Part shown: positions 1-11,992 of the stretch, piece by piece
Numbering within the stretch: the stretch's first letter is position 1
Layout: the number at the start of each line of letters is the position of its first letter
Assembly: GCA_014058105.1 (NCBI GenBank)
Contig: JACGCM010001242.1
Span: 558,001-622,000, forward strand
Direction of reading: 5' to 3'
DNA: 64,000 bases
Source: Kingdonia uniflora
Taxonomy: Eukaryota; Streptophyta; Magnoliopsida; Ranunculales; Circaeasteraceae
Translations under genes and position numbers: made by a program
The notes under the pieces: model-generated
Databases searched by the model: none
Seen by the model: the letters and a program-made list of their open reading frames with translations, nothing else
Told to the model about the DNA's origin: nothing

Positions 1-3000
1 TGTACCCATACCAATTAAATAGAAGTTCAGCATCCACCTCAACAATGAGAGGAAACCAACCATGCCTTTTGCAGTGTAATAAACCACGTAGTAAAGCGAA
101 CATTTTTGCAAATGTGCTAGTGCCAGTTCCCAGTGCTATGCTATAACCAGGCTGAAGTTCGCCAAGGTTGTTTCGAATAATACCTTCTGCCCCACTCAAT
201 CCTGAAGTAAGTGTTGAACCGTCGCTGTTTAATTTGAAGTAACCTCTAGGCGGCTATCTCCATCTGATGATAATTGGTCTTTTTATTGGTGCTGATTGTT
301 TGGCGATTTGAAGTACTTGAAGAGATATACTATCACTGAAGTTACTGCTATGTATTATCTTGAACTTGGTCATTCTCTCATGAAGATCGATGTTGATTCG
401 TTTGATAATGTCGATAACCGAGATGTACCCTTCCTCATACCTAACCTTGCAGCGAGATTTCTAGATTTCCCATACAATATAAGCAGGAAGGATGCCTCTT
501 ATTAAACCCATTTGCGTGCCCATGTCAGCTGCATTCAGCCAAACATCTTGCCGCGTCCACCAACTGTCACTAAAACCATGCCTGACGCCACAAACATTGG
601 CATAGTAAGCACATACTCGCCCAGCCACAACACCCTATACAAACAGATGATCCATTGTTTTTGTCTCGCACTCTTCATAGCAACAATACTTGGAGTCTAG
701 CAGAATTCGATGCTGAATAATGGCATCAATAGGGACAACATTCAGGCGAGCTTTCCAACTGAATATCTGAGTTTTTGTGGGTTCCGTGGAATGCCAAATC
801 CATTGCATACGACTTTGTTTTTCCTCCTCATTACGCCAAATATCCCAGGCAGATTTAACCGTGAACTCCCCTTTATTGGATGGACACCAAAGTGGAATGT
901 CGTCGTTGTCGATGATGATGAATTTATGGGAGAGTGTATACTTCAGTTCTGTTGGTATTTCATGCTCTAACAACTCCCATTTCTAATCATTATTGTTCAC
1001 AACAATGTCTTTCACCATTATATCTTAAGTGCAGGCGATATCAAGCGTATCCGATAAACTGTCGTCTCCGGTCCAATCATCGAACCAAAAACTTTTGTTG
1101 CCTTTGCCGAGACACCACGTCGTATTGGCATCCACAGTTGGTAAGAGCCCTCGTATCTGCTTCTATAGAACTGAATCTCCTCTACGCAAACATGACAATT
1201 CTCCATTAATGGTATACTTGGTCCAGAAAAAATTCTGCCCATGTCGAGTTACTGTGATGAAAATTCCAACACTTTTTGAGCAAGAGACTCACCTTGATAT
1301 CCGTTAGTTGATAGAGTCCCAATCCACCTTCAAGTTTTGGTCGACATATTGCATCCCATGCAGCCCAATGCCGTTTGTGTCGTCCGTGAAAACTGCCCCA
1401 AAAAAAGTTAGCGAACATCGACTCAATCTTACTTATTACACCAGTTGGAACAGATATGCATGAAAGCAAATGTATAGGCATCGAGTTGAGAGGACATGAG
1501 TAAGCAGAACAAATTTACCTCCCTGTGATAGAAACTTTCCTTCCCACCCTTGTATTTGTCATTGGATTTTTGTGAGCAATTGTTCAAAGTATATAAGCAA
1601 TACCCAACCATAGCTTATGGGAGCCCCCAAGTATATCATTGGAAATGTTCTCAGTTGAAACCTACAAGCACTCTGAATCATCTGTTTACGTACTACAGGA
1701 ACATTATGGTACATATACAAGCCACTTTTAGCTTTGTTGATTAATTGGCCAGAGAAATTTTCATATCTTCCAAAGAAGTGCATCAACCCTGAGATAGAAC
1801 GGTGACTTCCGCTTAAGAAAACAAGAAAATCATCAACATATAATAGATGGGTAATGGGTGAGCAACCTCTGGATGATTAGAATAAGCCAATGTCGCCCTC
1901 CGCGAAATACTTGGTTAACCCCCTGGATAGTACTTCCTCTACAATGATGAAGAGCAATGGAGATAGGGGATTGCCTTGTCGTAATCCCTGAGAGGATATG
2001 AAGAAACCCTTGAAGATACCCTGTAAGACAACCGAGAACCATGGGGCTTCAACACATTGCGCTATGAGTGAAACACATCTGCTAGAGAAACCAAATTTGT
2101 GCAAGACCTGTCGTAAAAGCCTCCAATCCAGCCTATCATAGGCCTTTGCCATATCAATCTTGATCATAACATTGGAGCCTCGTACCTTTTTATGTTAATC
2201 CCCAACCATTTCCTGAGCTAAGGTTATTGTTTTGCTGATATCCTTCCCCTAAATGTAAGCTTCCTGATTGCCATATATTTGTTTGTATTGGAGTTTACTT
2301 AATCGATTCGCAATAATTGACAAAAAAAATTTGTATATGACATAACAAACTGATAGGTCGGTAGTCACCCAGCGAAGTTGGGGCATCCACTTTAGGTAGC
2401 AGTATGAGAAACGAAGAAGTATAGCACCTTGAGAGTGGGGCACCATTGAAGAATTCTTTGGTTCCACAATGTAGATCATCCTTGATAATATCCCAACATG
2501 CAGTAAAAAATTCCGAGGTGAAACCATCACTGCCCAGAGAGCCGTCACTGGGGATTTTGAGCACACTGCCATATAATTCTTCCAGTGTTGGTATTTGTGT
2601 GAGGCTAGCATCTTCTTCTACAAAAATGACATTCGGAGTACACTCAAGTAAGTCTGTATCTGTAGTAGTATTTGTCGCTTTCAGCACCTCCCTGAAGTAA
2701 CCAACCGTAGCATCATGTATGTGATCCACCTCAGCTGTCTTAGTGCCATCAGGAAGAGTAAAGTCAGTTACAAAAGATTACTTTCTGTTAACTTGTGTAA
2801 CAGTATGGAAAAATTTTGTAGTGGCGTCACCTGCCGCAACCTATTTAATTACGGACTGTTCCCTCCAAAATACCTCTTCGTTATGTAACATTGCCGCATG
2901 TTCTTTTTGTACAATCCGTAGTTCGGTACCTATCTATTCATCCCAACCGTTCTGCAGGATGTGATCCAGATGCACAATTCTATCATAGAGAGCATGAATA

Positions 3001-3886
3001 TTCTGAGTAACATTGCCAAACACATTAGTATTCCAATCGTTTAGTGCACATTTTGCTTCATTAAGCTTATAGGCAAAAGAGGATAAACAGTTGCCAAATA
3101 CACCACCAGGCTAGTTATCACGGACCAAGGATGGGAAGCTAGTATGAGATGTCCACATTTTCAGGATCCCTTGATAAAGAGTATTGGTGAACGATAGTTG
3201 CAAAGTCGAGCAGTCAGAACATACTCTATCTAAATGTGAGATTTTGCATCTGGGAAAGGATGCCATAAAGCTTGAGTTCACCAATGTTCTATCCAATCGT
3301 GCCCATTGTCAAGAAGTGTCGTGATGATTATTACACCATGTCTAGCTTAAACCAATAAATGAAAGCTCCATAAGGCCGGCTGACTGAATCATGTCTTTGA
3401 AATCAACCAAGGATCAATACGAGGATCGTCTACCCCCAAGCCTTTCTGCATGGTGGCGCACAGTATTGAAATTCCCTATAGTACACCATGGAGAATTCAC
3501 ATTCAACGATATTGTTTTGATGTCTTCCTAAAGTAGTCGTCTTTTGAGGATGTCACAATTGGTATAAACGATAGTAACAAATGAACTCCACAGAGTATTA
3601 TAACTCATTTTGCAATGTAACATTTGATTAGATTCAAAAACAAATTCAACTTCATAGCCTTGTTTCCACAACCCCCAAATCCCCCCCCCCCCAAATGTTG
3701 ATTAGACATAAATGAAGTACAGTTTATTCTTCTACCAATGTTATTCCCTAGTGATGCATCTAGAAAAGGTTCAGCCAAAACCACAATAGAGATATGGTGT
3801 TGTTTGATAATCTTTTTAAGATGGCTTATTGTTTTGGCATTGCCAATGCCCCTACAATTCCAAATGAGTAATGGTCCGTACACCAT
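1..3886 (-). pseudogene. LINE ORF2: endonuclease, reverse transcriptase, RNase H, broken
   Basis: ORF2 opens at 3886 with IWNCRGIGNAKT, the classic start of the plant LINE endonuclease (AP-endonuclease-like, nicks the target). The central endonuclease is badly eroded. RT begins near 2750: LLPKVDAPTSLGDYRPISLL (about 2400), KIDMAKAYDRLDW (about 2140) and GLRQGNPLSPLLF (about 1980) are the family blocks. The catalytic block reads LLYVDDFLVF near 1850, so the YxDD motif is kept. After the zinc-binding-like region (about 700-960) comes an RVT_3-type RNase H (1-240) with a SDGSxLTSG-like start, running off the window. Stops occur about every 100-200 codons, so no product is expected. Confidence 0.8.
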
Positions 3887-4089
3887 AGAAGATTACTTGA
3901 GATTGGCCTCTCGTGCCCCCTTTCTCCTTGTGACCATGCTGAGTGGTATTCGTTGCGGTTTTGATCTGCTATTTTTGACCAGAGTCCAGTTTGGAGCATC
4001 TCCCTTTCCATAATACTCAATATCCGAGTGACATCCACTTCTAAATTCCGTGAACGCCACCTCTGAAGTGTGCTTTGTGGCTTCTGCTG

Positions 4090-5351
4090 TTCCTGTGTTT
4101 GTCATTGACTCACTTGTGGAAAATTATAACAATATCAGTAGTTTGCCTCTTTGACCAAACTGCCTTCTGACCCACTGTTTGTTACACTGCTGGTGCTGAT
4201 TGTGATGTTCTCGGCCCCGCTGAAATCTGAGTTTCTTGCCCCAATATTGCTGCCATTAACTGCCCAGTTGTTTGCGAATCAGTTGCTGCTGATGGCGCTA
4301 CTCTTTGCCCCATTATTGTCGATGTATTTTGTCGTGCTATCGCAGTTTTCAGACCCAATGCATGTAACTCAGTTTCTGTTGCTCTCTTAACTGGTTCCAG
4401 ATTCTCTATCGTCTGAGGTAAAGAGATGTTATTGTGTGATTGACCTAAAGTCTCCATTGCTGAGACTTTCCCATGTTTAACTCCTCCCTTTTATCTGTTA
4501 TAGGGTGAAGTTTAGTGTAGCTTGCCTTATTGTGCCCTTGAAGAACATAATGTGTTCAGAACCTCGGAAGTCTCTCGTATAAAACAATTTGCTCTATGAT
4601 GAACGATTTGTTGAATGCAAGGCCCACATTAGTTGGTAGTTACATAATGAGATTCACCTCCACGCACACCCGAACCGTACTAGGTCTACTCAGACTGAGT
4701 GTTGTTGTATCCATGATCAAATACTTCCCAACAAGGCCGACCAATTCTTTGACAATCCCATTGTTTTGTAGATGAAGCATCAAACCAGGAAATTATATCC
4801 AAACAGGAGCAAAATGAGAGTCCTTTTTGGGGTCGAAATCGATTGTCCACCGTGCTAGTTTGTAGAAGAAACCCTTAATTTGCCTAGACTCTCTCCCGAG
4901 AGTTCTTGTGACATCATTCAATAAACCCCAGTAGGAGTTGATGTTGCAAACAATGACCTCAAAATTTTATTTACCAGATGGGAAACTCATAACCAAAGTT
5001 GTTTCGAAAGCTACAACAGCTTTGTTCAGATCTGATGGAGAGAAGGAAATCACCGGCATACCATCCTTAAATGACATTCTTGTGTTTGAACTCCTCAAGG
5101 ACAGGTTTGTAAGGTTTCACATCAGCAATGCTTGTAAAGGAAGGTTTGATAGTCGCCACATCATAAAACAAGGGTGGGAAACTCAAAGCTTCCGGTTGGA
5201 TAACAACAGCATCAACAGGGATAAGGTTGGGGTTGTTGCTGCTATTGGAAGGATTAGTGATAGAGGAGGTGGAAGGAATAGGGAGAGAAGTGATTGAGTC
5301 ATTAGGGAGAAAGGCCATTTCCATGTGCAAAACCGGTAACAAGTAGGGCAA
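4090..5351 (-). pseudogene. LINE ORF1, DUF4283-type gag-like protein, broken
   Basis: The minus-strand frame opens at 5351 with a Ser/Pro/Asn-rich N-terminus of about 95 residues. It continues across stops with motifs typical of the DUF4283 domain of plant LINE and retroelement ORF1 proteins: an APVWI-FPGL segment near 4800, then LVGKYLIMD and RPSTVRVCVEVNL near 4690-4740. A YERLPRF motif near 4570 is where the zinc knuckle of this family normally follows, but a stop sits there and no clear CCHC is left. The family binds the element RNA to form the RNP used in target-primed reverse transcription. Several stops make it non-functional. The domain call rests on motif recognition only. Confidence 0.6.
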
Positions 5352-5601
5352 TTCAACACAGGAAATTAGTTAAAATTGAGAAGAGAAAGGAATGATGAAC
5401 AGAAAATTCGTGTATTAAAAGGAGGATTTAAACGAAGGAGGATTGAAAAAGGAGTAAACTTAGCGATAAAAGCTGGCTAGGGTTAGGGTTTCGAAGGCGA
5501 AGGAGACGACTCTTATTTTTTCCTCCTTTTTTTGAAACACCTTTCACAGATAGGATATGTAGGGGGATGTTAATACCGTTTCTTTGTACTATATTTCACT
5601 T

Positions 5602-5763
5602 TTACTAAAACCCTCAACTCGAGGCCGCAATTTTTTACCTATTCAAAGGTTTTCCACGCTAAATCACTTGTGTCATTTCTTGCTTTATACTAGTTTTTCA
5701 CAGGTACATTTGGTGTAAGAGCTAATTCCAAGGCATTTTGAGGTACAGAATTAGGCCATTACA
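5602..5763 (+). repeat. Element A 5' LTR, last 162 bp only
   Basis: It matches the end of the 3' LTR at 20655-20818: both share TTACTAAAACCCTCAACTCG, the TTTTTTACCTATTCAAAGG block and the closing GGCCATTACA. The upstream 400 bp are missing at the LINE boundary. Confidence 0.9.
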
Positions 5764-5780
5764 TTTGGCACCGTCTGTGG
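5764..5780 (+). other. Element A primer binding site
   Basis: TTTGGCACCGTCTGTGG directly follows the LTR end. The same sequence, with small changes, follows the LTRs of B (33616) and C (49510, minus). It resembles the TGGCGCCGT-type PBS of Tat/Athila elements primed by tRNA-Asp. The tRNA assignment is inference. Confidence 0.8.
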
Positions 5781-5841
5781 AAAAGAAGGCATTTCCGTGA
5801 TATCCTAAGGTATGCATTCATTCTACTATCAATCTCCAATC

Positions 5842-7520
5842 ATGGTCACTTCCAGATGTCCAGCAACTGAAATCCAGCTCAATCTTTCAATTGAGTCGGA
5901 ACAGCTTACAGAACTACGGGCAAATCTCTACGCCGAAACAGAGAAAAGTAATGAGCTCGAATGCCAGTTAACTCTTGACCAAGAGCTCTGAGAGAAAGAG
6001 CTTGAAGCCGAGCGACAAGTTCATTTGATAGTGTTCAAATGACATGAAGACTAGATGACAGCCATACAGACTGTATTATAGGCTATGTTGGATACTTTAC
6101 AGGCTTCCCAAACTAGAGATCGTGATCAAATGCCGAAGACCTCTAACATTTCTGCGCGGGAAAGATTAAGACCTCGAGGGGCCACTAGCAAAGCCATTTC
6201 TAGAAATGTTCAGCATGAACCTCAACCTTCCATTTAATTGGGCAGAGAAGTTTAGTCTGGCATCAGCAGAGGTCTCCAGCCATTTAAACATCAAGAAGAA
6301 CAATGACCTTAACCTCGGTTGTTAACACGTGATCGCTTGAGTGAGGGCACCGACACTCATAATCCTCAGCCACATCGCCAAACCACTTAGGTTATACGTT
6401 CGTGCGTCACACAAGAGCATATGGATCAGTATCAAGAAGTTATTCAAAATGGAAGTATCGAACGGTTTTCATACTCCAAAGATATGTAAATATAAGGGCA
6501 CCGATCTAAAGGAGCACATTCAACAATACCGTAATTCATTGGGGTTGTACTATAATCTCAACCACATTCCCTACCATCTATTCGCATTAAGTCCATTGGA
6601 GGAACCGCTCCGATGGTTCCATTCTCTACCTAAAGATTTCATCCTCATTTTTGACCAGCTACATAAACAATTCTCTACCTCATTTTCTCTTATCAGTATT
6701 AAACAATCACAAGGTGAGAAGCTTGAAGCATTTTCGAAGAAGTTTTTGGAGCTCGTGCGAAAGGTTGATAATCTTGATCAGAAAATAGTTGTTACTGCTT
6801 TTACCAAAGTGCTCCAGCTCGACTGCAAGGCAAAAAGTATCTCTTCCTTAATAAACCCATGACCTTGGAGGATATGATAACCAAGACCAATGGGTATGCC
6901 AACCTGGAAAGGATGATGTCCCGAAGGCATAAATCTACTAAATCTGTCCTAACCACTAAAGGTCTACCAATAAAATGAAACACTGAACCGAAGGAGGATC
7001 AGGGTGATCAAAAGCATTCCAAGGCCAACACTTGTAACCTCGAAAAGGCGGCACATTACCCAAACTGTTCCTCCCTAAGATGAATGATTGAATCTCCACA
7101 AATTTTCCAATTCTATCAAAAGATAAGTTATACCGTCCATCTTAACCATTGGAACTAATCGAAAGCTGCCCGTACTACATGCATCACAAGGAAAATCATC
7201 ATGTTAATGACAACTGCTATGCTTTACAGAAGTTACTGGAATTTATTTTTAAAGATGGGTACATATACAAATATAATATTGACTTGGAATCCTATAAGGA
7301 TGGCAGCTATAAGAAGCAGCTCGAAGTAGTCCAGGTTGAAGATCAAGCTGAGGAAAAACATCTCTACCATATATACCATAACAACATGATCGAGATTCAT
7401 CAGATCAACAAATCTTGCAGATTCAAGAATAGGAGACTATCAGAATGTTGCGATCTCACACCTCAAGATAAAGAAGCCAAGCTTCTACCTAAGTCGAACA
7501 ATCGCCGGCTTGGGATTTAA
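5842..7520 (+). pseudogene. Element A gag polyprotein remnant
   Basis: A first ATG at 5842 opens an N-terminal part rich in Glu, Leu and Gln (coiled-coil like, to about 6080). Stops follow. The retrotransposon gag core lies in 6341-6862: it has the FHTPKICKYKGTDLKEHIQQ start and the EPLRWFHSLP block shared with element B. The region after it (NGYANLERMM near 6890) is the usual C-terminal gag segment. At 7149-7520 an open stretch holds a YYMHHKENHHVNDNCYAL motif, the degenerate C/H-rich knuckle seen at this place in Tat gags. Gag packages the element RNA in cytoplasmic particles. Multiple stops make it inactive. Confidence 0.75.
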
Positions 7521-7589
7521 TTTGAAGATTACGACATTAGTTATGTAAAATTTCTACATCATGATGCATTAGTTATAATGCTCTAGATG

Positions 7590-8010
7590 AAGAGTTTTTT
7601 ATGCATACAATAATGATTGATACTAGAAGCGGTATTGAGATTCTCTTTCAAAGTACAATCGACAAGATGGGATTGGCCGATCAAGTCATTTCGAGCGACA
7701 CCGATATCAGTGGTTTTAATGGTTCCAAAGAAGAGTGAGTAGGTAAGATCATCTTACCAATTACCGCTGGACCAGCCATAATAAACATCATCTTCTACGT
7801 CATCAACGCCAAATCTTGTTATATCTGAATTATGGGTCACTGTTGGATTCACATCATGGAAGTAATCTCTTCCACTTATCATCAAGCACTTCGCTTCGAA
7901 CACAATGATGGCATCTATGAAATCAAAGGCATTCAGAAGCTTTCCAGAGCTTGCGAGAATACCATCTCTGCTATTCTAGATATATCAGACAGAAATGCTG
8001 CATAACAACT
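7590..8010 (+). pseudogene. Element A aspartic protease, broken
   Basis: MIDTRSGIEILF near 7610-7650 is the active-site block. The family needs D-T/S-G, and here the Gly is replaced by Arg (DTR), which should abolish catalysis. It is followed by ISGFNGSKEE and the KIILPITAGPA strand, then an MGHCWIH block that aligns with MGHCWIHNIEAI in element B (35286). The protease would cleave the gag-pol polyprotein. At least two internal stops are present. Confidence 0.7.
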
Positions 8011-8039
8011 ATAGAAAGCTGGTCACATCGATGATTAGC

Positions 8040-9000
8040 CTTCAACAGAAGAACTCATAGAATACATCGACGTTGATGAACCCAGCAGGGGTACTTTTAT
8101 CGGTAGCAAGCTGGTTCAGCACAATAAGGAGGCTTTTATTCAATTCTTACGAATGAATCGAGACATCTTTGTATGGACTTTCAAAGATATGCCTGGGGTC
8201 GATCTGACTAAGGCATGCCACAAATTGAACATCAATATTAACGCCACGGTGGTCAAACAGAAACAATGGTGACTCTCACCTCATCTTCGTGATAAAGTCA
8301 GCATTGAGATCGAGAAATTGATCAAAGTGGGGTTCATTCGAGAAGCTAAATATCCAAATTGGATATCCAACATCGTCGTTATTCTAAAGAAGAATGGAAA
8401 GGTCCGAGTTTCTGCAGATTTTACCGATCTAAACAAACACACTCTAAAGGGCAGTTTCCCTCTTCCCTTCATCCATCAATTTCTTAATTCAACGGTAGGT
8501 CTCAAACTTCTATCTGTGATGGACGATGCTTCTGGATACAATCAAATTCCTCTCTTAGATGAAGATCAAGAAAAAACCACTTTTATTACTGAAAAAGGAA
8601 TTTACTGCTACAAAGTCGTGCCCTTCAGACTCAAGAATGCAGGCGCGACTTATCAACGGTTAATGATGACTATGTTCAAAGGACATATCGGGAAAATGAT
8701 TGAATTCTACATTGATGATCATTTGTGCAAGAGAATTCAGTCAAATAACCGCATCACTGATCTAACCACAATATTCAACATTCTGCGATCTTGCAGGATG
8801 CGACACAATCCTGATAAGTATCAATTCAGAGTACATTCCGGTCGATTCCTCAGCTATCTCATCAGCAAGAAGTGGATTGAAGCTGATCCGATCAAATTCG
8901 AGCTTTCCTTAACATGCCATCTCCAGAGACGACGATGGATGTACAAAAACTTTCTAGCAAGATTGCCGCTATCAGCCGATTCATTTCTAAATCTTTAGAT
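8040..9000 (+). pseudogene. Element A reverse transcriptase
   Basis: This is the most open part of A (8318-8998 is uninterrupted). Blocks in order: KACHKLNIN (8213), KVGFIREAKYPNWISNIV (8327), LLSVMDDASGYNQIPL (8508), FRLKNAGATYQRLM (8625) and the catalytic FYIDDHLCK (8704), followed by MRHNPDKYQF. The YIDD metal-binding pair is intact. The Y-S-G step of block B reads DDASG. A stop near 8270 separates it from the protease side. RT copies the RNA to DNA in the particle. Despite this conserved stretch the polyprotein cannot be made in one piece. Confidence 0.85.
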
Positions 9001-9059
9001 CGCTGTGGTTGGCTGTTCCTACTACTTTGCAGTTATACAAAATGAGGAAAAGTTTAGCC

Positions 9060-9600
9060 TAATACAGAGATCTAATTAACGTTAGAATGTGAGGCAGTTT
9101 TTCAAGAACTCAAGACCTATTTGGGGAAGTCTCTCATCATGAGCACCTTGGTAGATAATAAGGAATTAATTATCAACCTTGCAGATGCAGACACTTTTAT
9201 CAACTCAGCTCTCATTCAACTTAAGGGAAAGATCGAAAAGCCATTCTACTTCATCAATAAAACCCTCACTCCAGCGAAATCAAGGTATTGTAAAATTGAG
9301 AGGCTCCTTCTAACTCTTGTTTACACTTCATAGAAACTTAAGCACTACTTCTATGCTTATTCAGCCAAAGTTATGGCAAACTACCCACTCTGGGAAGTTT
9401 TGTTCAAAAAGGAAAATTCTAGAAGAGTGTAGTAATGGTCAGTCAATTTGGGATAACATGATTTCAAGTTTGAACAGCGACATTCATAAAAGGGACAGGC
9501 CGTTGCCAATTTTCTCACAGATTTTCAAGTGGAAGATCCCAACTGGGAGGTGCACAATTCTGACTTTGCAGAAGAAATTATAGAAGATCCACACACCAAA
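9060..9600 (+). pseudogene. Element A RNase H (first, gypsy type)
   Basis: The connection segment CEAVFQELKTYLGKS (9090) is followed by LIINLADADTFINSALIQL, KPFYFINKTLTPAKSRYCKI and LLLTLVYTS, all typical of the gypsy RNase H after RT. After a stop at 9331 it goes on with ANYPLWEVLF and a frameshift near 9400. A second frame then carries DFQVEDPNWEVHN. RNase H removes the RNA strand of the hybrid. Here it is broken by at least three lesions. Confidence 0.7.
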
Positions 9601-9635
9601 GCATTTGATAAACGAGCTGAATAGGTTATAAGGGA

Positions 9636-9975
9636 AGGGTAGAGACTTCTTACAGATGGTTCAGCAGGACAAAATTGAGAAATCAATCTGCCTAAATTTT
9701 GAAGACTCCAACAACATCACAGAATATGAAGCTCTACTTCATGGACTCAACCTCATTCTTGGCATCCCAGAGATCTCAGTCTATATAGATTCTCTACTCA
9801 TCATCCACCATTACTCCGAACAATACAAGAAGAATGGTAAGATGATCGAGTATGCAACCCTCGTTACTGACAGGATGAGCAGATTTGCACAAGCAACTCT
9901 CGACTATCTACCTCGAGGTTAAAACTGGTGCACCGATTCCTTAGCTTACCTATCCGGGGTTTTGGTTACAGAAGA
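9636..9975 (+). pseudogene. Element A second RNase H (aRNH type)
   Basis: LLTDGSAG (9641) is the catalytic start of the extra archaeal-type RNase H known from Tat elements. NITEYEALLHGLNLILGI, then VYIDSLLIIHHYSEQYKKNG and MIEYATLVTDRMSRFAQ, follow the family pattern (D, E and second D at the normal spacing). The part between TDGSAG and the EYEAL block is shortened compared with D (62990-62880). A stop at 9920 ends the open frame. The presence of two RNase H domains is the main lineage mark of A-D. Confidence 0.75.
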
Positions 9976-10254
9976 AAAATATCTACAGTCAAAGTGATAT
10001 TAACCCCTAGTATTGATCTCCATTCTGTATGCGCGATCAATACTGGGGGCGATAAAGAGGAGAAAGACGATTGACGAAGCCCTACATCGCCTATCTTGGC
10101 TCTGATAACAAATGCAAAGGGCCCCTCCCAATAGATCCAAAAGAGTGCTGACAGCTGATTAGAAGATCAAAGAGACACACAGTTCAGAACAGTGGCCTCT
10201 ACCGCTGCTTAGTCAACGGGCCTTATCTCGAGTGCCTCTCTATAAATAAGGCAG

Positions 10255-11275
10255 ATGGAATGCTCAGAGATTTACATAAAGGAACTTGTAGATCCCATGC
10301 CAAAGGTCGATCACTCGCTAATAGAGCAATTATACATAGAATATTCTGGCCAGGAATGCGCAAGCAAGTAGAAGAGTATTCACGCAAATGAGACACATGT
10401 CAACGACATGGATACATGATTCACGCCCCTACGCTATAACTACATGCAAGGTAACCGACGATACCTACTCATAGCAGCAGATTATATTACAAAATAGGTA
10501 GAAGCAGTTCCACTCTATCGAACTAGAGAATAAGAGGTCATCTCTTTTATCTGGGAATACATTATCACACAGTTTGGCTTTCCTCACCTAATTTGGATAG
10601 ATAATGGGCCACATTTTGTTGGTGAAAAATTCATAGCCTTCCTTAACAAACACAACATCATCCACTCACCATCCAATTCCTACTACCCTCAAGGCAATGG
10701 CCAAGCTGAAATCACCAACAAAACCATCATGGATGGACTCAAGAAAAGGCTTTAATCACAGATAAAAGGAAATTGGATTCGAGGGCTTCCTCGTGTCTTA
10801 TGGGCTTACCGTACCACTCTACGTCAATAAACCAGTTGTACCCCCTTCTTCCTAGCATATGGCACCAAAGCCGTCATTCCAACAGAATACCACAATCCCA
10901 TCAAAGATCACGAGCTTACCAATAAAGAAAATGAGTTTGAATTGGCCTGCAATATGAATTGGATTGATGAGACTAGGGAACGCGCTATTGCCAACCTAGG
11001 TCGATATCACCAAATGTTGGCCAACTCATACAGAAGAGTTTAAAGCCGTACATTCCAAATTAACAATCTCGTTCTCAAGGAAATCCCGCAACACAGAAAA
11101 GAGGCACATGCCGGGAAATTGGCAGAAAATTAGGAAGGTCCATTCCACATTATTGTTCGAACGGGTCTAGGATCATATTATCACATGATAGAGGAAGGAG
11201 TTTGAATCCCAAATCCATGGAATACTAGGCGACTTAAACGGTACTCTCGTGAAGTCTTTCGCCTCTCCACTTCAA
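10255..11275 (+). pseudogene. Element A integrase, broken
   Basis: The zinc-binding end (10270-10410) is eroded but its last Cys survives (DTCQRHG). The core starts with RRYLLIAADYITK (first D, 10455) and goes on with WIDNGPHFVGEKF (second D, 10595) and QGNGQAEITNKTI (the E, 10690), so the D-D-E triad is still coded although stops interrupt the frame. The C-terminal part has RERAIANLGRYH and AENWEGPFHI with NPWNTRRLKRY at the end. Integrase joins the cDNA to the target and here leaves 5-bp duplications (seen for B and C). About eight stops are present. Confidence 0.8.
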
Positions 11276-11405
11276 AATTCTCTTTCATTCCATTCTAAAA
11301 GTATGATTTCATCTCCATATAGTGTACATTATATTCTATTCAATGAAAACTTCTATATTTTTTCCCACATTACTCTCTACTTACACAGACTCTACTACTT
11401 TAGAT

Positions 11406-11940
11406 AGATTAAAGCAAAGGTAATACTAGCTTTTAATCGACCTCTATACCGATTAAAGCAAAGGTAAAACCAGTCTTCAATCGAACTCTATACCGATTAA
11501 AACAAAGGTAAAACTAGTTTTCAATCGAACTCCATACCGATTAAAGCAAAGGTAAAACTAGCTTTCAATTGAACTCTATACCAATTAAAGCCAAGGTAGC
11601 ACTAGCTTTTAATTGAACACTATGCTGATTAAAACAAAAGTAAAACTAGCTTTCAATCGAACTCTATACTGATTAAAGCAAAGGTAAAACTAACTTTCAA
11701 TCGAACTCTATACCGATTAAAGCAAATGTAAAACTAGCTTTCAATCGAACTCCATACCGATTAAAGCAAAGATAAAACTAGCTTTTAATCAAACTCTATA
11801 CAGATTAAAGCAAAGGTAAAATTAGCTTTCAATCACCCATTTATACAAAATCTACGATTAAAACAAAGGTAATACTAGTGTTCAATCCAAGATCTTTACC
11901 AGACATAAGATAAAGCAAAGGAAAAACTAGCTTTTATCTT
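11406..11940 (+). repeat. 44-bp hairpin tandem array of element A
   Basis: About nine units of 44 bp plus two longer degenerate ones lie between the integrase end and the end of the antisense gene. Each unit carries GATTAAAGC and, 13 bases on, GCTTTCAATC, which pair with a one-base bulge. In the last copy (11907-11940) both arms change together (GATAAAGC with GCTTTTATC), so the pairing is kept. Element B has the same units with a period near 55 bp at the same place. Confidence 0.85.
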
Positions 11941-11992
11941 TCAATATGTCTGCAACAAATATAATTCTACATGTTACATCTACAAGCCAAGT

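Larger units (their letters stand above)
1..5595 (-). mobile_element. L1-type LINE (non-LTR retrotransposon), 3' end outside the window
   Basis: Read on the minus strand, this stretch has a short purine-rich leader (about 5590-5352), an ORF1 with a nucleic-acid-binding type protein, and an ORF2 with endonuclease, reverse transcriptase and a C-terminal RNase H. This is the usual plan of plant L1 elements. All frames carry stops and frameshifts, so the copy is dead. The LINE ends where the LTR of element A begins (about 5596-5602), so it most likely inserted into the 5' LTR of A. The rest of that LTR should then lie left of position 1, and the target-site duplication cannot be checked here. No poly-A tail is visible because the 3' end is outside. 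Confidence 0.85.

Noticed and set aside
3681..3693. Poly-C run as a possible functional G-quadruplex on the minus strand
   Set aside because: A single homopolymer run inside a dead LINE endonuclease, without other G-runs at the needed spacing.
5764..5780. tRNA-like sequence at the PBS
   Set aside because: It is only the complement of a tRNA 3' end. No cloverleaf is present, so there is no tRNA gene.
11406..11940. Regular 44-bp repeats that could suggest a CRISPR array
   Set aside because: The units are tandem without unique spacers, the host is a plant, and the array belongs to a Tat retrotransposon.
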